64,000 nucleotides of DNA from Streptomyces griseorubiginosus (GCF_001514195.1 NZ_KQ948734.1:1307076-1371075), one strand, 5' to 3'. Numbered from the stretch's first letter, positions 1-9,053 are shown. Made by a program: numbers and translations. Notes: generated by a model not told the origin, from the sequence alone.

Positions 1-846
1 GACCGCAGGGTCGTCGCGAGCACCGACATCCTCCTGGAGGGCCGGCACTTCCGCCGCGACTGGTCCACGGCCTACGACGTGGGCCGCAAGGCCGCCGCGC
101 AGAACCTCGCGGACATCGCCGCCATGGGCGCGGTGCCGACCGCCCTGCTGCTCGGCCTGGTCGTGCCCGCCGAACTCCCCGTGACCTGGCCCTCGGAGCT
201 CATGGACGGCCTGCGCGACGAGTGCCAGGTGGCCGGCGCCTCGGTGGTCGGCGGGGACGTCGTACGAGGGGACACGATCATGGTCTCCATCACCGCCCTC
301 GGCGATCTGCGGGGCCAGGAGCCCGTCACCCGGGCCGGCGCCCAGCCCGGCGACCTCGTCGCGGTGACCGGCTGGCTGGGCTGGTCCGCGGCCGGGTACG
401 CGGTGCTCGCCCGGGGCTTCCGCTCGCCCCGCGCGTTCGTGGAGGCGCACCGGCGCCCCGAGCCGCCGTACCACGCGGGCCCGGCCGCCGCGGCGCTCGG
501 CGCGACCGCGATGTGCGACGTGAGCGACGGGCTGATCGCCGACCTCGGACACATCGCCGAGGCCAGCAAGGTCCGCATCGACGTGCGCTCCGGCGCGATC
601 GACATCCCCTCGCAGATGAACGACATCGGGCAGGCCGTCGGGGTCGACCCCCTCCAGTGGGTGCTGACCGGGGGAGAGGACCACGCGATCGTGGCGACCT
701 TCCACCCGGACGTGAAGCTGCCGGCCCGCTGGAAGGTGATCGGCGAGGTCCTCAACCCCTCGGCGCTGCCCCAGGTGACGGTGGACGGCGCCCCCTGGAC
801 GAGCAAGGGCGGCTGGGACCACTTCGGCGAGGACATCGAGCCGTGA
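1..846 (+). CDS. thiL: Thiamine-monophosphate kinase ThiL, 5' end cut by window edge
   Basis: ThiL phosphorylates thiamine monophosphate to thiamine diphosphate, the last step of cofactor synthesis, in the cytoplasm. The reading frame is open from base 1, so the start codon lies outside the window; 281 residues are visible. The first visible residues hold the family signature [11 protein letters not shown] followed by the [10 protein letters not shown] stretch, which form the metal/ATP-binding part of the AIR-synthase/PurM-like fold. Near residue 222 of the visible part is [13 protein letters not shown], the conserved TGGEDY-like motif; it reads EDH here instead of the more usual EDY. The stop overlaps the GTG start of thiD by three bases (GTGA), so the two are very likely translationally coupled. 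Identification is firm; only the N-terminus is missing. Confidence 0.95.
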   Translation, partial: DRRVVASTDILLEGRHFRRDWSTAYDVGRKAAAQNLADIAAMGAVPTALLLGLVVPAELPVTWPSELMDGLRDECQVAGASVVGGDVVRGDTIMVSITALGDLRGQEPVTRAGAQPGDLVAVTGWLGWSAAGYAVLARGFRSPRAFVEAHRRPEPPYHAGPAAAALGATAMCDVSDGLIADLGHIAEASKVRIDVRSGAIDIPSQMNDIGQAVGVDPLQWVLTGGEDHAIVATFHPDVKLPARWKVIGEVLNPSALPQVTVDGAPWTSKGGWDHFGEDIEP

Positions 847-1643
847 GGCCGCCGCTGGTGCTCACGGTGGCGGGCTCCGACTCCGGCGGCGGGGCCGGCA
901 TCCAGGCCGACCTGAAGACCATGCTCGCGCTGGGTGTACACGGCATGAGCGTGGTCACCGCCGTCACCGCGCAGAACTCCCTTGGTGTGCAGGGTGCTTG
1001 GGAGCTGCCGGTGGAGGCGGTCCGGGCGCAGTACCGCAGTGTCGTGGACGACATCGGCGTCCAGGCCGTCAAGACCGGGATGCTCGCCTCGGCCGAACTC
1101 GTCGAGACGGTCGCCGAGTTGCTCGGCTCTACCGGTGTCCCGACCGTGGTCGACCCGGTCGGTGTCTCCAAGCACGGGGACTCCCTGCTGGCGTCGACCG
1201 CCCTGGAGTCCATGCGGCGCAAGCTGCTCCCGGTGGCCACGGTCGCCACTCCGAACCTCGACGAGGTGGCCCAACTCACCGGCGTCCGCGTCGAGTCGGA
1301 GTCCGGCATGAGGGAGGCCGCCGACGCCGTCCTGTCGTTCGGGCCGGCCTGGGTGCTCATCAAGGGCGGCCATCTGAGCGGGGACGCCGTCGACCTGCTC
1401 ACCGACGGCTCCGAGGAGCACTGGCTGCGCGCGCCCCGCCACGACAACCGCCATACGCACGGCACGGGGTGCACGCTCGCCTCCGCGATCGCCTCCCAGC
1501 TCGCGAAGGGCCGGTCCGTCCCGGAGGCGGTGGCGGACGCGAAGGACTATGTCACCGGCGCGATCGCGTCCGGCTTCGCGCTGGGCGGCGGGATCGGACC
1601 GGTGGATCACGGATGGCGGTTCCGTCAGGACACCGACGCGTAA
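843..1643 (+). CDS. thiD: Hydroxymethylpyrimidine / phosphomethylpyrimidine kinase ThiD
   Basis: This cytoplasmic ribokinase-fold enzyme phosphorylates HMP and HMP-phosphate to HMP-diphosphate, the pyrimidine half of thiamine. The GTG at 843 overlaps the thiL stop and gives a 266-residue protein of normal family length that begins directly with the conserved [21 protein letters not shown] nucleotide/substrate site. The C-terminal [12 protein letters not shown] motif near residue 205 carries the catalytic/anion-hole region with the active-site cysteine. It is the last gene of a rightward thiamine unit and runs into a hairpin shared with the convergent rpmB. A longer frame extends upstream of 843, but it runs through thiL and is not the real start. 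Confidence 0.95.
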   Translation: MRPPLVLTVAGSDSGGGAGIQADLKTMLALGVHGMSVVTAVTAQNSLGVQGAWELPVEAVRAQYRSVVDDIGVQAVKTGMLASAELVETVAELLGSTGVPTVVDPVGVSKHGDSLLASTALESMRRKLLPVATVATPNLDEVAQLTGVRVESESGMREAADAVLSFGPAWVLIKGGHLSGDAVDLLTDGSEEHWLRAPRHDNRHTHGTGCTLASAIASQLAKGRSVPEAVADAKDYVTGAIASGFALGGGIGPVDHGWRFRQDTDA

Positions 1644-1691
1644 TACATGAATACGGAGTCCATGACCACGGAGTCCATGAACACAGCAAAA

Positions 1692-1719
1692 AGCCGGCCC
1701 ACCTTCCGGTGGACCGGCT
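1692..1719 (-). terminator. Hairpin terminator between convergent thiD and rpmB
   Basis: A 12-base stem (1692-1703 with 1708-1719, one internal mismatch) closes a TTCC loop. On the minus strand it is followed at once by a run of five T residues, so it is a classic intrinsic terminator for rpmB. On the plus strand no T-run follows, but the stem may also slow thiD transcription. Confidence 0.8.
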
Positions 1720-1759
1720 CTGCAGCGAACCAGCAGTGGCCGCGCGCTTCAGCGGTGCG

Positions 1760-1945
1760 TCAGCGCGAGACCTTGCCGGCCTTGATGCACGAGGTGCAGA
1801 CGTTCAGGCGCTTAGGCGTCCCGCCGATCACGGTACGGACGTGCTGGATGTTCGGGTTCCAGCGACGGGACGTACGGCGGTGCGAGAAGGACACGCTGTT
1901 GCCGAAGCCCGGCCCCTTGCCACAGACGTCGCAGTTGGCAGCCAC
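1760..1945 (-). CDS. rpmB: 50S ribosomal protein L28 (zinc-ribbon form)
   Basis: L28 is a small component of the large ribosomal subunit. The 61-residue product has the L28 core ([19 protein letters not shown]) and two CxxC pairs, CDVC near the start and CTSC near the end, so this is the zinc-binding C+ form. Many actinobacteria also carry a zinc-free L28 paralogue under Zur control; that paralogue is not in this window. The gene stands alone, transcribed leftward, with a promoter-like sequence and two hairpins in its leader and an intrinsic terminator after the stop. Confidence 0.97.
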   Translation of the reverse strand: MAANCDVCGKGPGFGNSVSFSHRRTSRRWNPNIQHVRTVIGGTPKRLNVCTSCIKAGKVSR

Positions 1946-1981
1946 GGGTCACTCCAAAGACTTCAGATGCACTTACGGTGG

Positions 1982-2063
1982 GATCCCGGCGGGCCGGGAT
2001 CGAGATCGCAGGATCAAAGATCTGAGTGGCGCTGCCAGGGGAATGGCCCGATCGGGATCGGGC
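1982..2063 (-). promoter_or_regulatory. Two inverted repeats in the rpmB 5' leader
   Basis: Reading toward rpmB there are two stem-loops before the start codon: 2046-2052 with 2057-2063 (7-base stem, 4-base loop) and 1982-1990 with 1993-2001 (9-base stem, 2-base gap). Both are perfect. They would lie inside the transcript if the promoter at 2073-2102 is used. Position in a ribosomal protein leader suggests feedback control or attenuation, but no known leader motif was recognised. Confidence 0.45.
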
Positions 2064-2072
2064 AACCGGAGC

Positions 2073-2102
2073 AGCATACAACGACTGCGCCAGTAGAACG
2101 AA
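2073..2102 (-). promoter_or_regulatory. Candidate promoter of rpmB
   Basis: On the minus strand TTCGTT (2102-2097) and TATGCT (2078-2073) are separated by 18 bases, a fair match to the housekeeping sigma consensus. Initiation near 2066 would give a leader of about 120 nt. Prediction by eye only. Confidence 0.45.
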
Positions 2103-2201
2103 ACTACCATGGCTGATCAGGCACTCGCTCCCGGCCCTCTTCCGGCGGACGCCCGCCCGGGGTCTACGCTGCGTCCAGTCCAGCAGCCCGAGGAGGCGCA
2201 G

Positions 2202-3980
2202 GTGGCGCAGGTGCCGCAGACATTCTTCGATGCTCTCGCGGTGCGCACCTGGTGCGGTCTCGCGCTGCGGGCGCTGGGTCGGGCGCGCGAGGAGATCGAC
2301 GCGATCAACGTCTATCCCGTCGCCGACGGGGACACCGGCACCAACCTGTATCTGACGGCGGAGTCGGCGGCCGCGGCCGTGGAGGCCGTCTTCGAGGCCC
2401 ACACTGCCCATGAGCTGGGGAAACCCGCACTCGCCGACGCCGCGCGCGCGATGGCGCACGGCGCCCTCATAGGCGCCCGCGGCAACTCCGGCACGATCCT
2501 CGCCCAGTTGCTGCGCGGCATGGCCCAGGTGCTGGCCGCCGACAGTGAGACGCCTCACACGGACGGCGAGGGACTGCGACTCGCCCTGCGGCAGGCCGCC
2601 GACTCCGCCCGCCAGGCCGTCGCCCACCCCGTGGAGGGCACGGTCCTCACGGTCGCCTCGGCCGCCGCCGACGCGGCCGAGCGCACGGACGGCGACTGCG
2701 GGACGGTCGCACGGGCCGCCTACGACGGGGCCCGCGCCGCCCTCGCCGAGACCCCGGCCCGGCTGGCAGTCCTGGGGCGGGCCGGAGTGGTGGACGCCGG
2801 CGGACGCGGGCTGGTGGCGGTACTGGCGGCCCTGGTGGAGACGTTCACCGGCGAGACGCCGAGGGCCGTTCCTGTGGCGGCCGATCCGGAGCACGCGCGC
2901 GGGGCGGCCGGTCCGGAGCACGCGCGCGGGGCGGCCGGTCCGGAGCACGCGCGCGGGGCGGGCGCTACGGCCGTCACGTCCCCCGAGATCGTCGCGGAGG
3001 TGTCCGACGTCCCCGCGACCCCCCTGGACGAGTGCGCCGACGGCCCGGAGACCGGCGGCCCCGCCTTCGAGGTGATCTACCTCCTGGAGGCCGACGACAC
3101 CGCCGTGGCGCGGCTGCGGGAGCGGCTCGACGGGCTCGGCGAGTCCCTCGTGGTGGTCGGCGGCGACGGACTGTGGAACGTCCATGTGCACGTCGACGAC
3201 GCGGGCGCCGCCGTGGAGGCGGGCGTGGAGGCCGGCCGGCCGTACCGGATACGGATCACCCACTTCGGCGTCGGCGACGTCCACACCACCGGCGCCGAAC
3301 GGCCGCCCCGCGAGCGCGCCCAGCGGGCCGTCGTCGCCGTAGTGCCCGGCGAGGGCCTGGCCGGGCTCTACGCCGAGGCCGGCGCGACCACCGTGCTCGC
3401 CCGGCCCGGGGAGCCGCCCGCGAGCGGCGAGCTCGTGCAGGCCGTACGGCGCGCCCACGCGCGCGAGGTCGTGCTGCTGCCCAACGACGCCGACCTGCGC
3501 CACACCGCCGCCGCGGCGGCCGAGCAGGCCCGCGCGGAGGGCATCCGGGTCGCACTGATCCCGACCCGGTCCGCGGTCCAGGGCATCGCGGCGCTCGCCG
3601 TGCACGAGCCGGAGCGGCGGTTCGACGAGGACGTCGTCCAGATGACCTCGGCGGCCGGCGCGACCCGCCATGCCGAGGTCGTCGTCGCGGAACGCCAGTC
3701 CTGGACCATGGCCGGCATCTGCCAGGCCGGTGACGTCCTCGGTCTCATCGACGGGGACGTGGCCGTGATCGGCTCGGACGTCACCGCCACCGCGGAGAGC
3801 GTCCTCGACCGCATGCTCTCGGCCGGCGGTGAACTGGTCACCCTCGTCCTCGGCGACGAGGCCCCCGAGACCGTCGCCGACCACCTGGAGACACGGGTGC
3901 GGGAGGCGTACCTCGCGGTGGACACCGTGGTGTACCGGGGCGGGCGGCAGGGGGCCGTGCTGCTCATCGGGGTCGAGTAG
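2202..3980 (+). CDS. DAK2 (DhaL)-domain protein, FakA-like
   Basis: The N-terminal 200 residues are a DhaL/DAK2 nucleotide-binding domain: NVYPVADGDTGTNLYLT supplies the Mg-binding aspartates, followed by GARGNSGTILAQLLRG and DAGGRGLVAVL. The C-terminal half resembles the middle and C-terminal domains of FakA, the fatty acid kinase subunit that phosphorylates acyl chains bound to a FakB partner, so an ATP-dependent kinase role in lipid metabolism is the best guess; no fakB is nearby. I place the start at GTG 2202 because AGGAGG lies five bases before it and the conserved domain begins just after; an upstream ATG at 2109 has no ribosome-binding site. The two domains are joined by a linker containing three copies of a 27-base repeat (PEHARGAAG). 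Expected length for the family is 550-600; this is 592. Confidence 0.8.
   Translation: MAQVPQTFFDALAVRTWCGLALRALGRAREEIDAINVYPVADGDTGTNLYLTAESAAAAVEAVFEAHTAHELGKPALADAARAMAHGALIGARGNSGTILAQLLRGMAQVLAADSETPHTDGEGLRLALRQAADSARQAVAHPVEGTVLTVASAAADAAERTDGDCGTVARAAYDGARAALAETPARLAVLGRAGVVDAGGRGLVAVLAALVETFTGETPRAVPVAADPEHARGAAGPEHARGAAGPEHARGAGATAVTSPEIVAEVSDVPATPLDECADGPETGGPAFEVIYLLEADDTAVARLRERLDGLGESLVVVGGDGLWNVHVHVDDAGAAVEAGVEAGRPYRIRITHFGVGDVHTTGAERPPRERAQRAVVAVVPGEGLAGLYAEAGATTVLARPGEPPASGELVQAVRRAHAREVVLLPNDADLRHTAAAAAEQARAEGIRVALIPTRSAVQGIAALAVHEPERRFDEDVVQMTSAAGATRHAEVVVAERQSWTMAGICQAGDVLGLIDGDVAVIGSDVTATAESVLDRMLSAGGELVTLVLGDEAPETVADHLETRVREAYLAVDTVVYRGGRQGAVLLIGVE
2883..2963 (+). repeat. 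Three in-frame 27-base tandem repeats in the DAK2 protein linker
   Basis: The unit encodes PEHARGAAG and occurs three times in a row (last copy ending GAG), with nearly identical DNA. It sits between the kinase and C-terminal domains, where length change should be tolerated. Confidence 0.85.
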
Positions 3981-4011
3981 GCCGGGAGCCGGGACCGGAA
4001 GGCGGCACGGG

Positions 4012-7000
4012 TCAGTCCTGCTGCTCCTCCATCTGCTCCTCCATGAGCGCCAGCATCTGGGCGGCCTCGGCGCGACGGGCCTGTGCCGTCGCGTCGCCGG
4101 CGTCGCGACGGGTCGGTTCCGTCCCACCGTCGGCGTCGCGACGATCCCGTCCCGTCGTGTCGTCGCCGGAGGGAGAGCCGTCGGAGCCGTAGGCGGCCAG
4201 CACCGCACGCGCGCGTGCCGCCGCCTCCTCCGGGCGGCTCAGGTCGGCCGCCAGCCAGCCGGCCGCGAGCTCGGCGCCGGTCCGGGCGTCCAGGGCGTCC
4301 CCGCCGAGCGAGGCGAACAGCACGATCGACTCGGCCACCTGCGTCAGCGCCTCCTCCAGCACCGCCCGGATCGAGTCGTCCTCGGCGTCCTCGGACACCG
4401 AACGGGCCAGCAGGTCACCGAACTGCCGGTGGGTGTGCCCGAGTTCGCCGACCAGCCGGGCCCGGGCCTCCTCGTCGCTCCCCACGTCACCCAGCGCGGC
4501 CTCGCACTCCTGGACCGCCTGCGCCATCAACTCCCGCGCCGCGTCCGCCCCGTCCTCGGCCCGCAGCGCGAGCCACGCCCGGGCCCGCAGGGAGCGGATC
4601 AGGCCGTGCACATTGCCGATCTCGCGCCACAGGCCACCCGCGCGGGCGTACGCCCGGTCCGCCTCGGCCGGCAGCCCCGCGGCCCCGAGGGACTCGGCGG
4701 CGAGGTGGGCGAGCGTCGCGTGGTCGTGCTGCTCCGGCCAGTGCCGGGCGATCTCCGCGGCCTGAAGACGCCGTTCGGCCGCCTCCCGGTGCTCGCCCAG
4801 CTCACTGAGGCAGTCACCGAGCCACCACTGCGTCTGGACGACCACCCCGTCGCCGTGCGTCTCGGGGCGCAGGTCGGGCAGCGCCGACTCCAGGACCTCC
4901 GCGGCCTCGGCCCACCGCCCCAGCCGCACCAGGTAGCCACCCAGCTGGTGCCGGGCCCAGGCCCCGAGCGTCCGGCCCTCCCCGGCCTCGTCGGCCCAGT
5001 GCGCCGCCTCCAGGGCGTGCTCGGCGGCCTCCTCGGCGAGTCCCCGGCCCCCGACGACCTCGGCGAGCTGGAGCCGCAGCTGGGCCCGCCCGACCGGCTC
5101 CAGATGCGGCCCGCCGTGCTCCAGGGCCGCCCGCAGCGCCCGCTCGGTCCCGGCCAGGTCGCCCAGGTGGTGCAGGAGTCCGGCCAGACGGGCCTCGTAC
5201 TCCACCGCGAACCACGGCAGCCCCGCCTCCACGAACCCGACCGCGGCCCAGGTGAACAGCTCCGCCGCCGACTCCACGTCCCCGGTCCGCGCGGCCAGCT
5301 CCGCCAGCATCGCCTGGGCCTCGGCGACCCGCGCGGCGAGCCGTACGTCGTCCTCGGTGCGCCCCTCCACGAGGGCAAGCACCTCCCGCACGGCCCGCTC
5401 GGCCTCGGAGAGGATCTCGCCCTCACCGCCCTCTCCGGCCTCCTGCACCTGCCGCATCAGGATCCGCGCCCGCGACATCACCACGGACGCGGTCTGCCGT
5501 ACGCCGGTGCCGTCCGCCGCGTAGAGCGCGAGGACCTCGTCGTACGGCCCGGCGACCGCCGTGAGTGCCTCGTCGATCTCTCCGGCCAGGGCCCGGACGT
5601 ACGCCGCACGCGCGTGTGCGGCCAGTGCCTCGCCGGGGTCGCCCGCTTGCGCGTACAGCTCGGCGGCCTGTTCGAAGAGCCCGGTGCCCTCGGGGCCGCG
5701 GTCCATCGCCTCGTGGTCGGCTATCTCGGCACGGTCGCGCGGGTCCAGTTCGACGTCCTGCGCGGCCCGTGCGACCGCCGCCCACGCCTCCACGGCGTTC
5801 GGCTGGAGGGTGTCCGACAACCGTCGGGCCTCGGCGATCAGCGCGGGCAGATCGGGCTCCTGCGCGAGGACGGGGGCCGGGGGAGCCGGCGGGGGAGCGG
5901 CGACCGTCCGGACCGCCCGCACCCCGAGCGGCAGCCGGTCCACCAGCGGCCGCTGCGCCATGCGCGCGCGTGCCCGCTCGCCGACATGGGACGTGCCGTT
6001 GCGCTCGTCGAAGCGGGCGGCCAGCGCGAGGGCCTCCTCGCGCGCGTGGGCGGCGAGTTCGGCCGCGGTCCACGACCGGCCCGAAGGCCCCGGCACCGGC
6101 CGGTCGGCCGGACCGAGCTCGACGAGACGGTCCATGAGCAGCGCCACCACCGCCATGAAGTCCAGCCTGCTGCGCGGATGACCGTCGTCCGTGAAGTACG
6201 CGGGACGCTCCGCGAGCAGCTCCAGGCCGCGCGCCTCGTTGCCGCTGAGCGCGCAGAACTCGACATGGTCCGCGTAGGCGCCGCGCATGCTCTCCATGGA
6301 CCGCACGAGCCGGAAGCCCCGCAGATGGTTGGCGCGCGCCTCCTCGAGGCGCCCCAGCCGCAGCAGCGGCGCCAGTGAGGAGGCGAGGGCCGCGTGCGGC
6401 TCGTGGGCGCAGGTGAACTCGCCCTCCAGGACCGGCGCCCACAGGTCGAGCGCCTCCGCGTCCCGGCCCTGCCGCACCTGCCACCAGCCCTGCTCGTGCA
6501 GCTCGCAGGCGTGGCAGTCGGCCATGGCGTCCCGGTCCGCGGCCAGCCACGCGGCGTACGCGCGCTCGGCCCGCGCCCGGTCCCCGATGTGCGCGGCCAC
6601 GCTGTACTCGGCGCTGCGCACGGCCCGTTCGGAGTGTCCCGCCAGCCGGTAGCGGTGCTCCATCTCGCCGAGCCACTTCTCCATCGCGGCGAGCGGGATG
6701 TGCGGCTGGTCGAGCATCCCGGCCGTCATCCACTTGAAGACCCAGTGCAGCGAGTGCGTCTCGTACTCGTCGAAGTCCTCGGGGCGCTCGTCCCACATGC
6801 GCAGCAGCCGCGCGAAGGGGACGAACATCTTGGCCTTCTCGGAGCTGTAGTTGTAGACCTTCAGCTGGTGTCCGAGCGCCTCGATCACCGCGAGCGGGAT
6901 GTTCAGCTTCTCCGCCTCGGCGAGCAGCTGCTCCGCGCGCGCGTTGCGGGCGGGACCCTCCGGCTCCTCGGAGTTCTCCGCCATCGCGCGGCGCAGCGCG

Positions 7001-7050
7001 TCGAACGCGGCCTCGCCGTCGAACGCCGCCGCCCCGTCGAATCCGCTCAT
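4012..7050 (-). CDS. Large TPR/helical-repeat protein coupled to HSP90-like gene
   Basis: This 1012-residue protein is almost entirely helical repeats of TPR type: repeated patterns such as W..LG.A..EAGD..AA..Y..A.. run from about residue 150 to 950, with acidic and low-complexity stretches at the C-terminus ending in QQEEMQEEMLAL-like Glu/Gln repeats. No enzymatic motif, signal peptide or membrane segment is visible; one CHAC pair occurs in the N-terminal part. The ATG at 7050 shares one base with the stop of the upstream HSP90-like gene (TGATG), so the two are translationally coupled and probably act together. By analogy with TPR co-chaperones of eukaryotic Hsp90 it may be a scaffold or client adaptor, but the HSP90 partner has no MEEVD tail, so any contact must differ. 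A longer frame runs upstream through the HSP90 gene but is a shadow. Confidence 0.8.
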   Translation of the reverse strand: MSGFDGAAAFDGEAAFDALRRAMAENSEEPEGPARNARAEQLLAEAEKLNIPLAVIEALGHQLKVYNYSSEKAKMFVPFARLLRMWDERPEDFDEYETHSLHWVFKWMTAGMLDQPHIPLAAMEKWLGEMEHRYRLAGHSERAVRSAEYSVAAHIGDRARAERAYAAWLAADRDAMADCHACELHEQGWWQVRQGRDAEALDLWAPVLEGEFTCAHEPHAALASSLAPLLRLGRLEEARANHLRGFRLVRSMESMRGAYADHVEFCALSGNEARGLELLAERPAYFTDDGHPRSRLDFMAVVALLMDRLVELGPADRPVPGPSGRSWTAAELAAHAREEALALAARFDERNGTSHVGERARARMAQRPLVDRLPLGVRAVRTVAAPPPAPPAPVLAQEPDLPALIAEARRLSDTLQPNAVEAWAAVARAAQDVELDPRDRAEIADHEAMDRGPEGTGLFEQAAELYAQAGDPGEALAAHARAAYVRALAGEIDEALTAVAGPYDEVLALYAADGTGVRQTASVVMSRARILMRQVQEAGEGGEGEILSEAERAVREVLALVEGRTEDDVRLAARVAEAQAMLAELAARTGDVESAAELFTWAAVGFVEAGLPWFAVEYEARLAGLLHHLGDLAGTERALRAALEHGGPHLEPVGRAQLRLQLAEVVGGRGLAEEAAEHALEAAHWADEAGEGRTLGAWARHQLGGYLVRLGRWAEAAEVLESALPDLRPETHGDGVVVQTQWWLGDCLSELGEHREAAERRLQAAEIARHWPEQHDHATLAHLAAESLGAAGLPAEADRAYARAGGLWREIGNVHGLIRSLRARAWLALRAEDGADAARELMAQAVQECEAALGDVGSDEEARARLVGELGHTHRQFGDLLARSVSEDAEDDSIRAVLEEALTQVAESIVLFASLGGDALDARTGAELAAGWLAADLSRPEEAAARARAVLAAYGSDGSPSGDDTTGRDRRDADGGTEPTRRDAGDATAQARRAEAAQMLALMEEQMEEQQD

Positions 7051-8885
7051 CAGCGGCCCTCCTCGCCGTTCGTGGCCCACTCCAGGAGGCCGATGAAGGC
7101 TCGGTTCAGCAACGCCGAGTCCGCGGGCCTGAGCGGGCGCTGGGCCATCAGCAGCGCCTGCCCGTACAGGGACTCGGTGGCGGTGCCGATCAGTTCCGGA
7201 TCGCCGAGCGCACCGATCCGCCGTACCAGAGGGCTCAGGTGGTTCAGCACGAGACGCGCGCGGGGGGCGCTGCCGCGCAGCGAGCCGAGGATGCCCGCCC
7301 ACAGGTCGTCGGCCTGCTCCTCGGCGTCCGCCCGCGCCTGCTCGTGCCGTGCGTCCCGGTCGTCCAGGTGCAGCGCGGGCACGGACAGCGGCCGGAAGGC
7401 GCGCAGGACCACGTCACAGCCCAGCGGATCCAGCTTGGCCCGCGCGGCCGCCAGGAACCCGGACAGCGCCAGCTCCTCCGCCGGATCGACCAGGTCCATG
7501 TGGGCCGTGACGGTGTCCGCGTCCAGCTCGGTGACGACCGTCCCCGGCCGCACCGAGGGCAACGCCTCGACCAGGTCGCTGTCGTACGTGTAGCCGCCGT
7601 TGACGACCCCGATGCCCTGCGCTGAGGCGATCGGCGCGACCTGCCGGTACTCCTCGACGGTCCGCGTGAAGTGCACCACCGGATGCCGCTGGGCGAACTC
7701 CTCCAGGGACAGCCGCCCGTCGGTCGTCTCGAACGGCAGCCAGGGCAGCATCGTGCGCAGCATCTCCCGGTCGTGCCGCGCGAGCGACTTCACGCCCAGG
7801 TGGTGCACGGACAGGAAGGCCCCGAGCCGTTCCGGGTCCCCGGCGGCCATCCCCGTCAGCCAGGACCGGATCCGCTCCCCGAGCGCCTCCCGTACGGCGG
7901 CCAGCGTCTCGTCCTCGTACAGCGACTCGCGCGAGGCCGTGGGCCGCAGGCTGTCGGTGTCCAGGACGCAGCGCACGAAGAACGCCCAGTCGGGCAGCAG
8001 CTGTTCGGCCCGCTCCGTCAGCAGCATGCCCTTGAGGTGCACGCGATGGGTCGCCCGCTGGGCGGGACTCACGGCGGAGGGCAGCACGTACGCGACGCCA
8101 CGGACGCCCGCCAGCGGCACGTTCAGCTCGATCGAGTCCAGCGGGGTGAAGCCGAACAGGTCGTGGCAGTGCCGGGCCAGGGCCACCCTGCGGTTGGCCG
8201 GGGACGGGTACTGACGGTCCCAGGGCGCGGGCAGATCGGTGACCGCCTCCTCGCCGACCCGGACGTCGTACGGCAGCAGGGAGCCGAAGTCCCGCGCCAG
8301 CTGGAGCACCCGCTCGGGTGCGAGCCACTCACCGGTGCCCGCCCGCGCGACCAGGTACACGGTCGTCCCCGGCTCCGGACGGGCGTCGGCGGGCAACGTC
8401 CGCACCCGGTACGAACCGTCGTCGCTCGCCGTCCACTCCACGGGCGGGGCGTCCGGCGTACGGGCGCTGCGGCTGACCACCCGGATCCGCTCGGCGACCA
8501 CGAAACAGGCCAGCAGACCGATGCCGAACTGCCCGAGGAAGTCCGAGCGCGCCTCCTGGAGCCCCTCGGCCCGCTTGGAGCTGCGCCCGATGGTGGCCAG
8601 CAGGTTGTGCACGTCCGCCTCGGTGAGCCCGACCCCGGAGTCCTCGACCCGCAGGGTGCCCTCCCCGGCGTACAGCCGCACTCTGGCCGGGGCGTCCGGC
8701 TCCTCGGCCCGCCGGGCCGTGATGGCGTCCACCGCGTTCTGGAGCAGCTCGCGCAGGTAGACCTTGGGGCTGGAGTACAGGTGATGGGAGAGGAGGTCCA
8801 CCAGACCGCGCAGGTCGACCTGGAACGTATGAGGTTGCTGAGGTACCTGGGGTGTCTGTGATGACTGTGAGGTCTGGGAATCCAT
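7050..8885 (-). CDS. HSP90-family (HtpG-like) ATPase
   Basis: A 611-residue cytosolic chaperone-like ATPase of the GHKL superfamily, close in length to HtpG (about 620). The N-terminal domain keeps all nucleotide motifs: YLRELLQNAVDAI (Mg/ATP-binding Asn), VEDSGVGLT (DxGxG), LGQFGIGLLACFVV lid/G2, and GTTVYLV. A middle domain follows with the segment around LTERAEQLLPDWAFFVRC, and a C-terminal dimer region that ends NGEEGR, with no MEEVD. The first 20 residues are Ser/Gln/Thr/Pro rich and probably disordered. No good ribosome-binding site precedes ATG 8885, but no other start fits. It is the first gene of a two-gene unit with the TPR protein. I see neither HAIR (HspR) nor CIRCE (HrcA) elements upstream, so it does not look like a classic heat-shock gene. 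Confidence 0.88.
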   Translation of the reverse strand: MDSQTSQSSQTPQVPQQPHTFQVDLRGLVDLLSHHLYSSPKVYLRELLQNAVDAITARRAEEPDAPARVRLYAGEGTLRVEDSGVGLTEADVHNLLATIGRSSKRAEGLQEARSDFLGQFGIGLLACFVVAERIRVVSRSARTPDAPPVEWTASDDGSYRVRTLPADARPEPGTTVYLVARAGTGEWLAPERVLQLARDFGSLLPYDVRVGEEAVTDLPAPWDRQYPSPANRRVALARHCHDLFGFTPLDSIELNVPLAGVRGVAYVLPSAVSPAQRATHRVHLKGMLLTERAEQLLPDWAFFVRCVLDTDSLRPTASRESLYEDETLAAVREALGERIRSWLTGMAAGDPERLGAFLSVHHLGVKSLARHDREMLRTMLPWLPFETTDGRLSLEEFAQRHPVVHFTRTVEEYRQVAPIASAQGIGVVNGGYTYDSDLVEALPSVRPGTVVTELDADTVTAHMDLVDPAEELALSGFLAAARAKLDPLGCDVVLRAFRPLSVPALHLDDRDARHEQARADAEEQADDLWAGILGSLRGSAPRARLVLNHLSPLVRRIGALGDPELIGTATESLYGQALLMAQRPLRPADSALLNRAFIGLLEWATNGEEGR

Positions 8886-8977
8886 CGTCGCAGCGCCGGT
8901 GGGGGGAACGTTCGCGCGGCGCGGGGTCGGGCGGTCCCGGGTGGGGCGGTGACCGCGGGGGATGGCCGGAGCGCGTC

Positions 8978-9007
8978 ATCCTAAGTCCCCAACCAGCCGT
9001 CTGACCA
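8978..9007 (-). promoter_or_regulatory. Candidate promoter of the HSP90-TPR pair
   Basis: On the minus strand TGGTCA (9007-9002) and TAGGAT (8983-8978) are 18 bases apart; TAGGAT is a strong streptomycete -10. The leader would be about 85 nt. The -35 hexamer overlaps that of the divergent recG promoter on the other strand. Confidence 0.45.
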
Positions 9008-9029
9008 GGGGTTTCCCAGGACGTATACG
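9001..9029 (+). promoter_or_regulatory. Candidate promoter of recG
   Basis: CTGACC (9001-9006), a 17-base spacer and TATACG (9024-9029) fit a housekeeping promoter. Initiation would fall near 9036, downstream of the ATG at 9033, which supports the ATG at 9054 as the recG start. Confidence 0.45.
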
Positions 9030-9053
9030 GGAATGTCAGTGGCGTGGTGTGCA

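Noticed and set aside
8886-9053. Heat-shock operators (HAIR, CIRCE) before the HSP90-like gene
   Set aside because: No CTTGAGT-n7-ACTCAAG or CIRCE palindrome could be found in this stretch.
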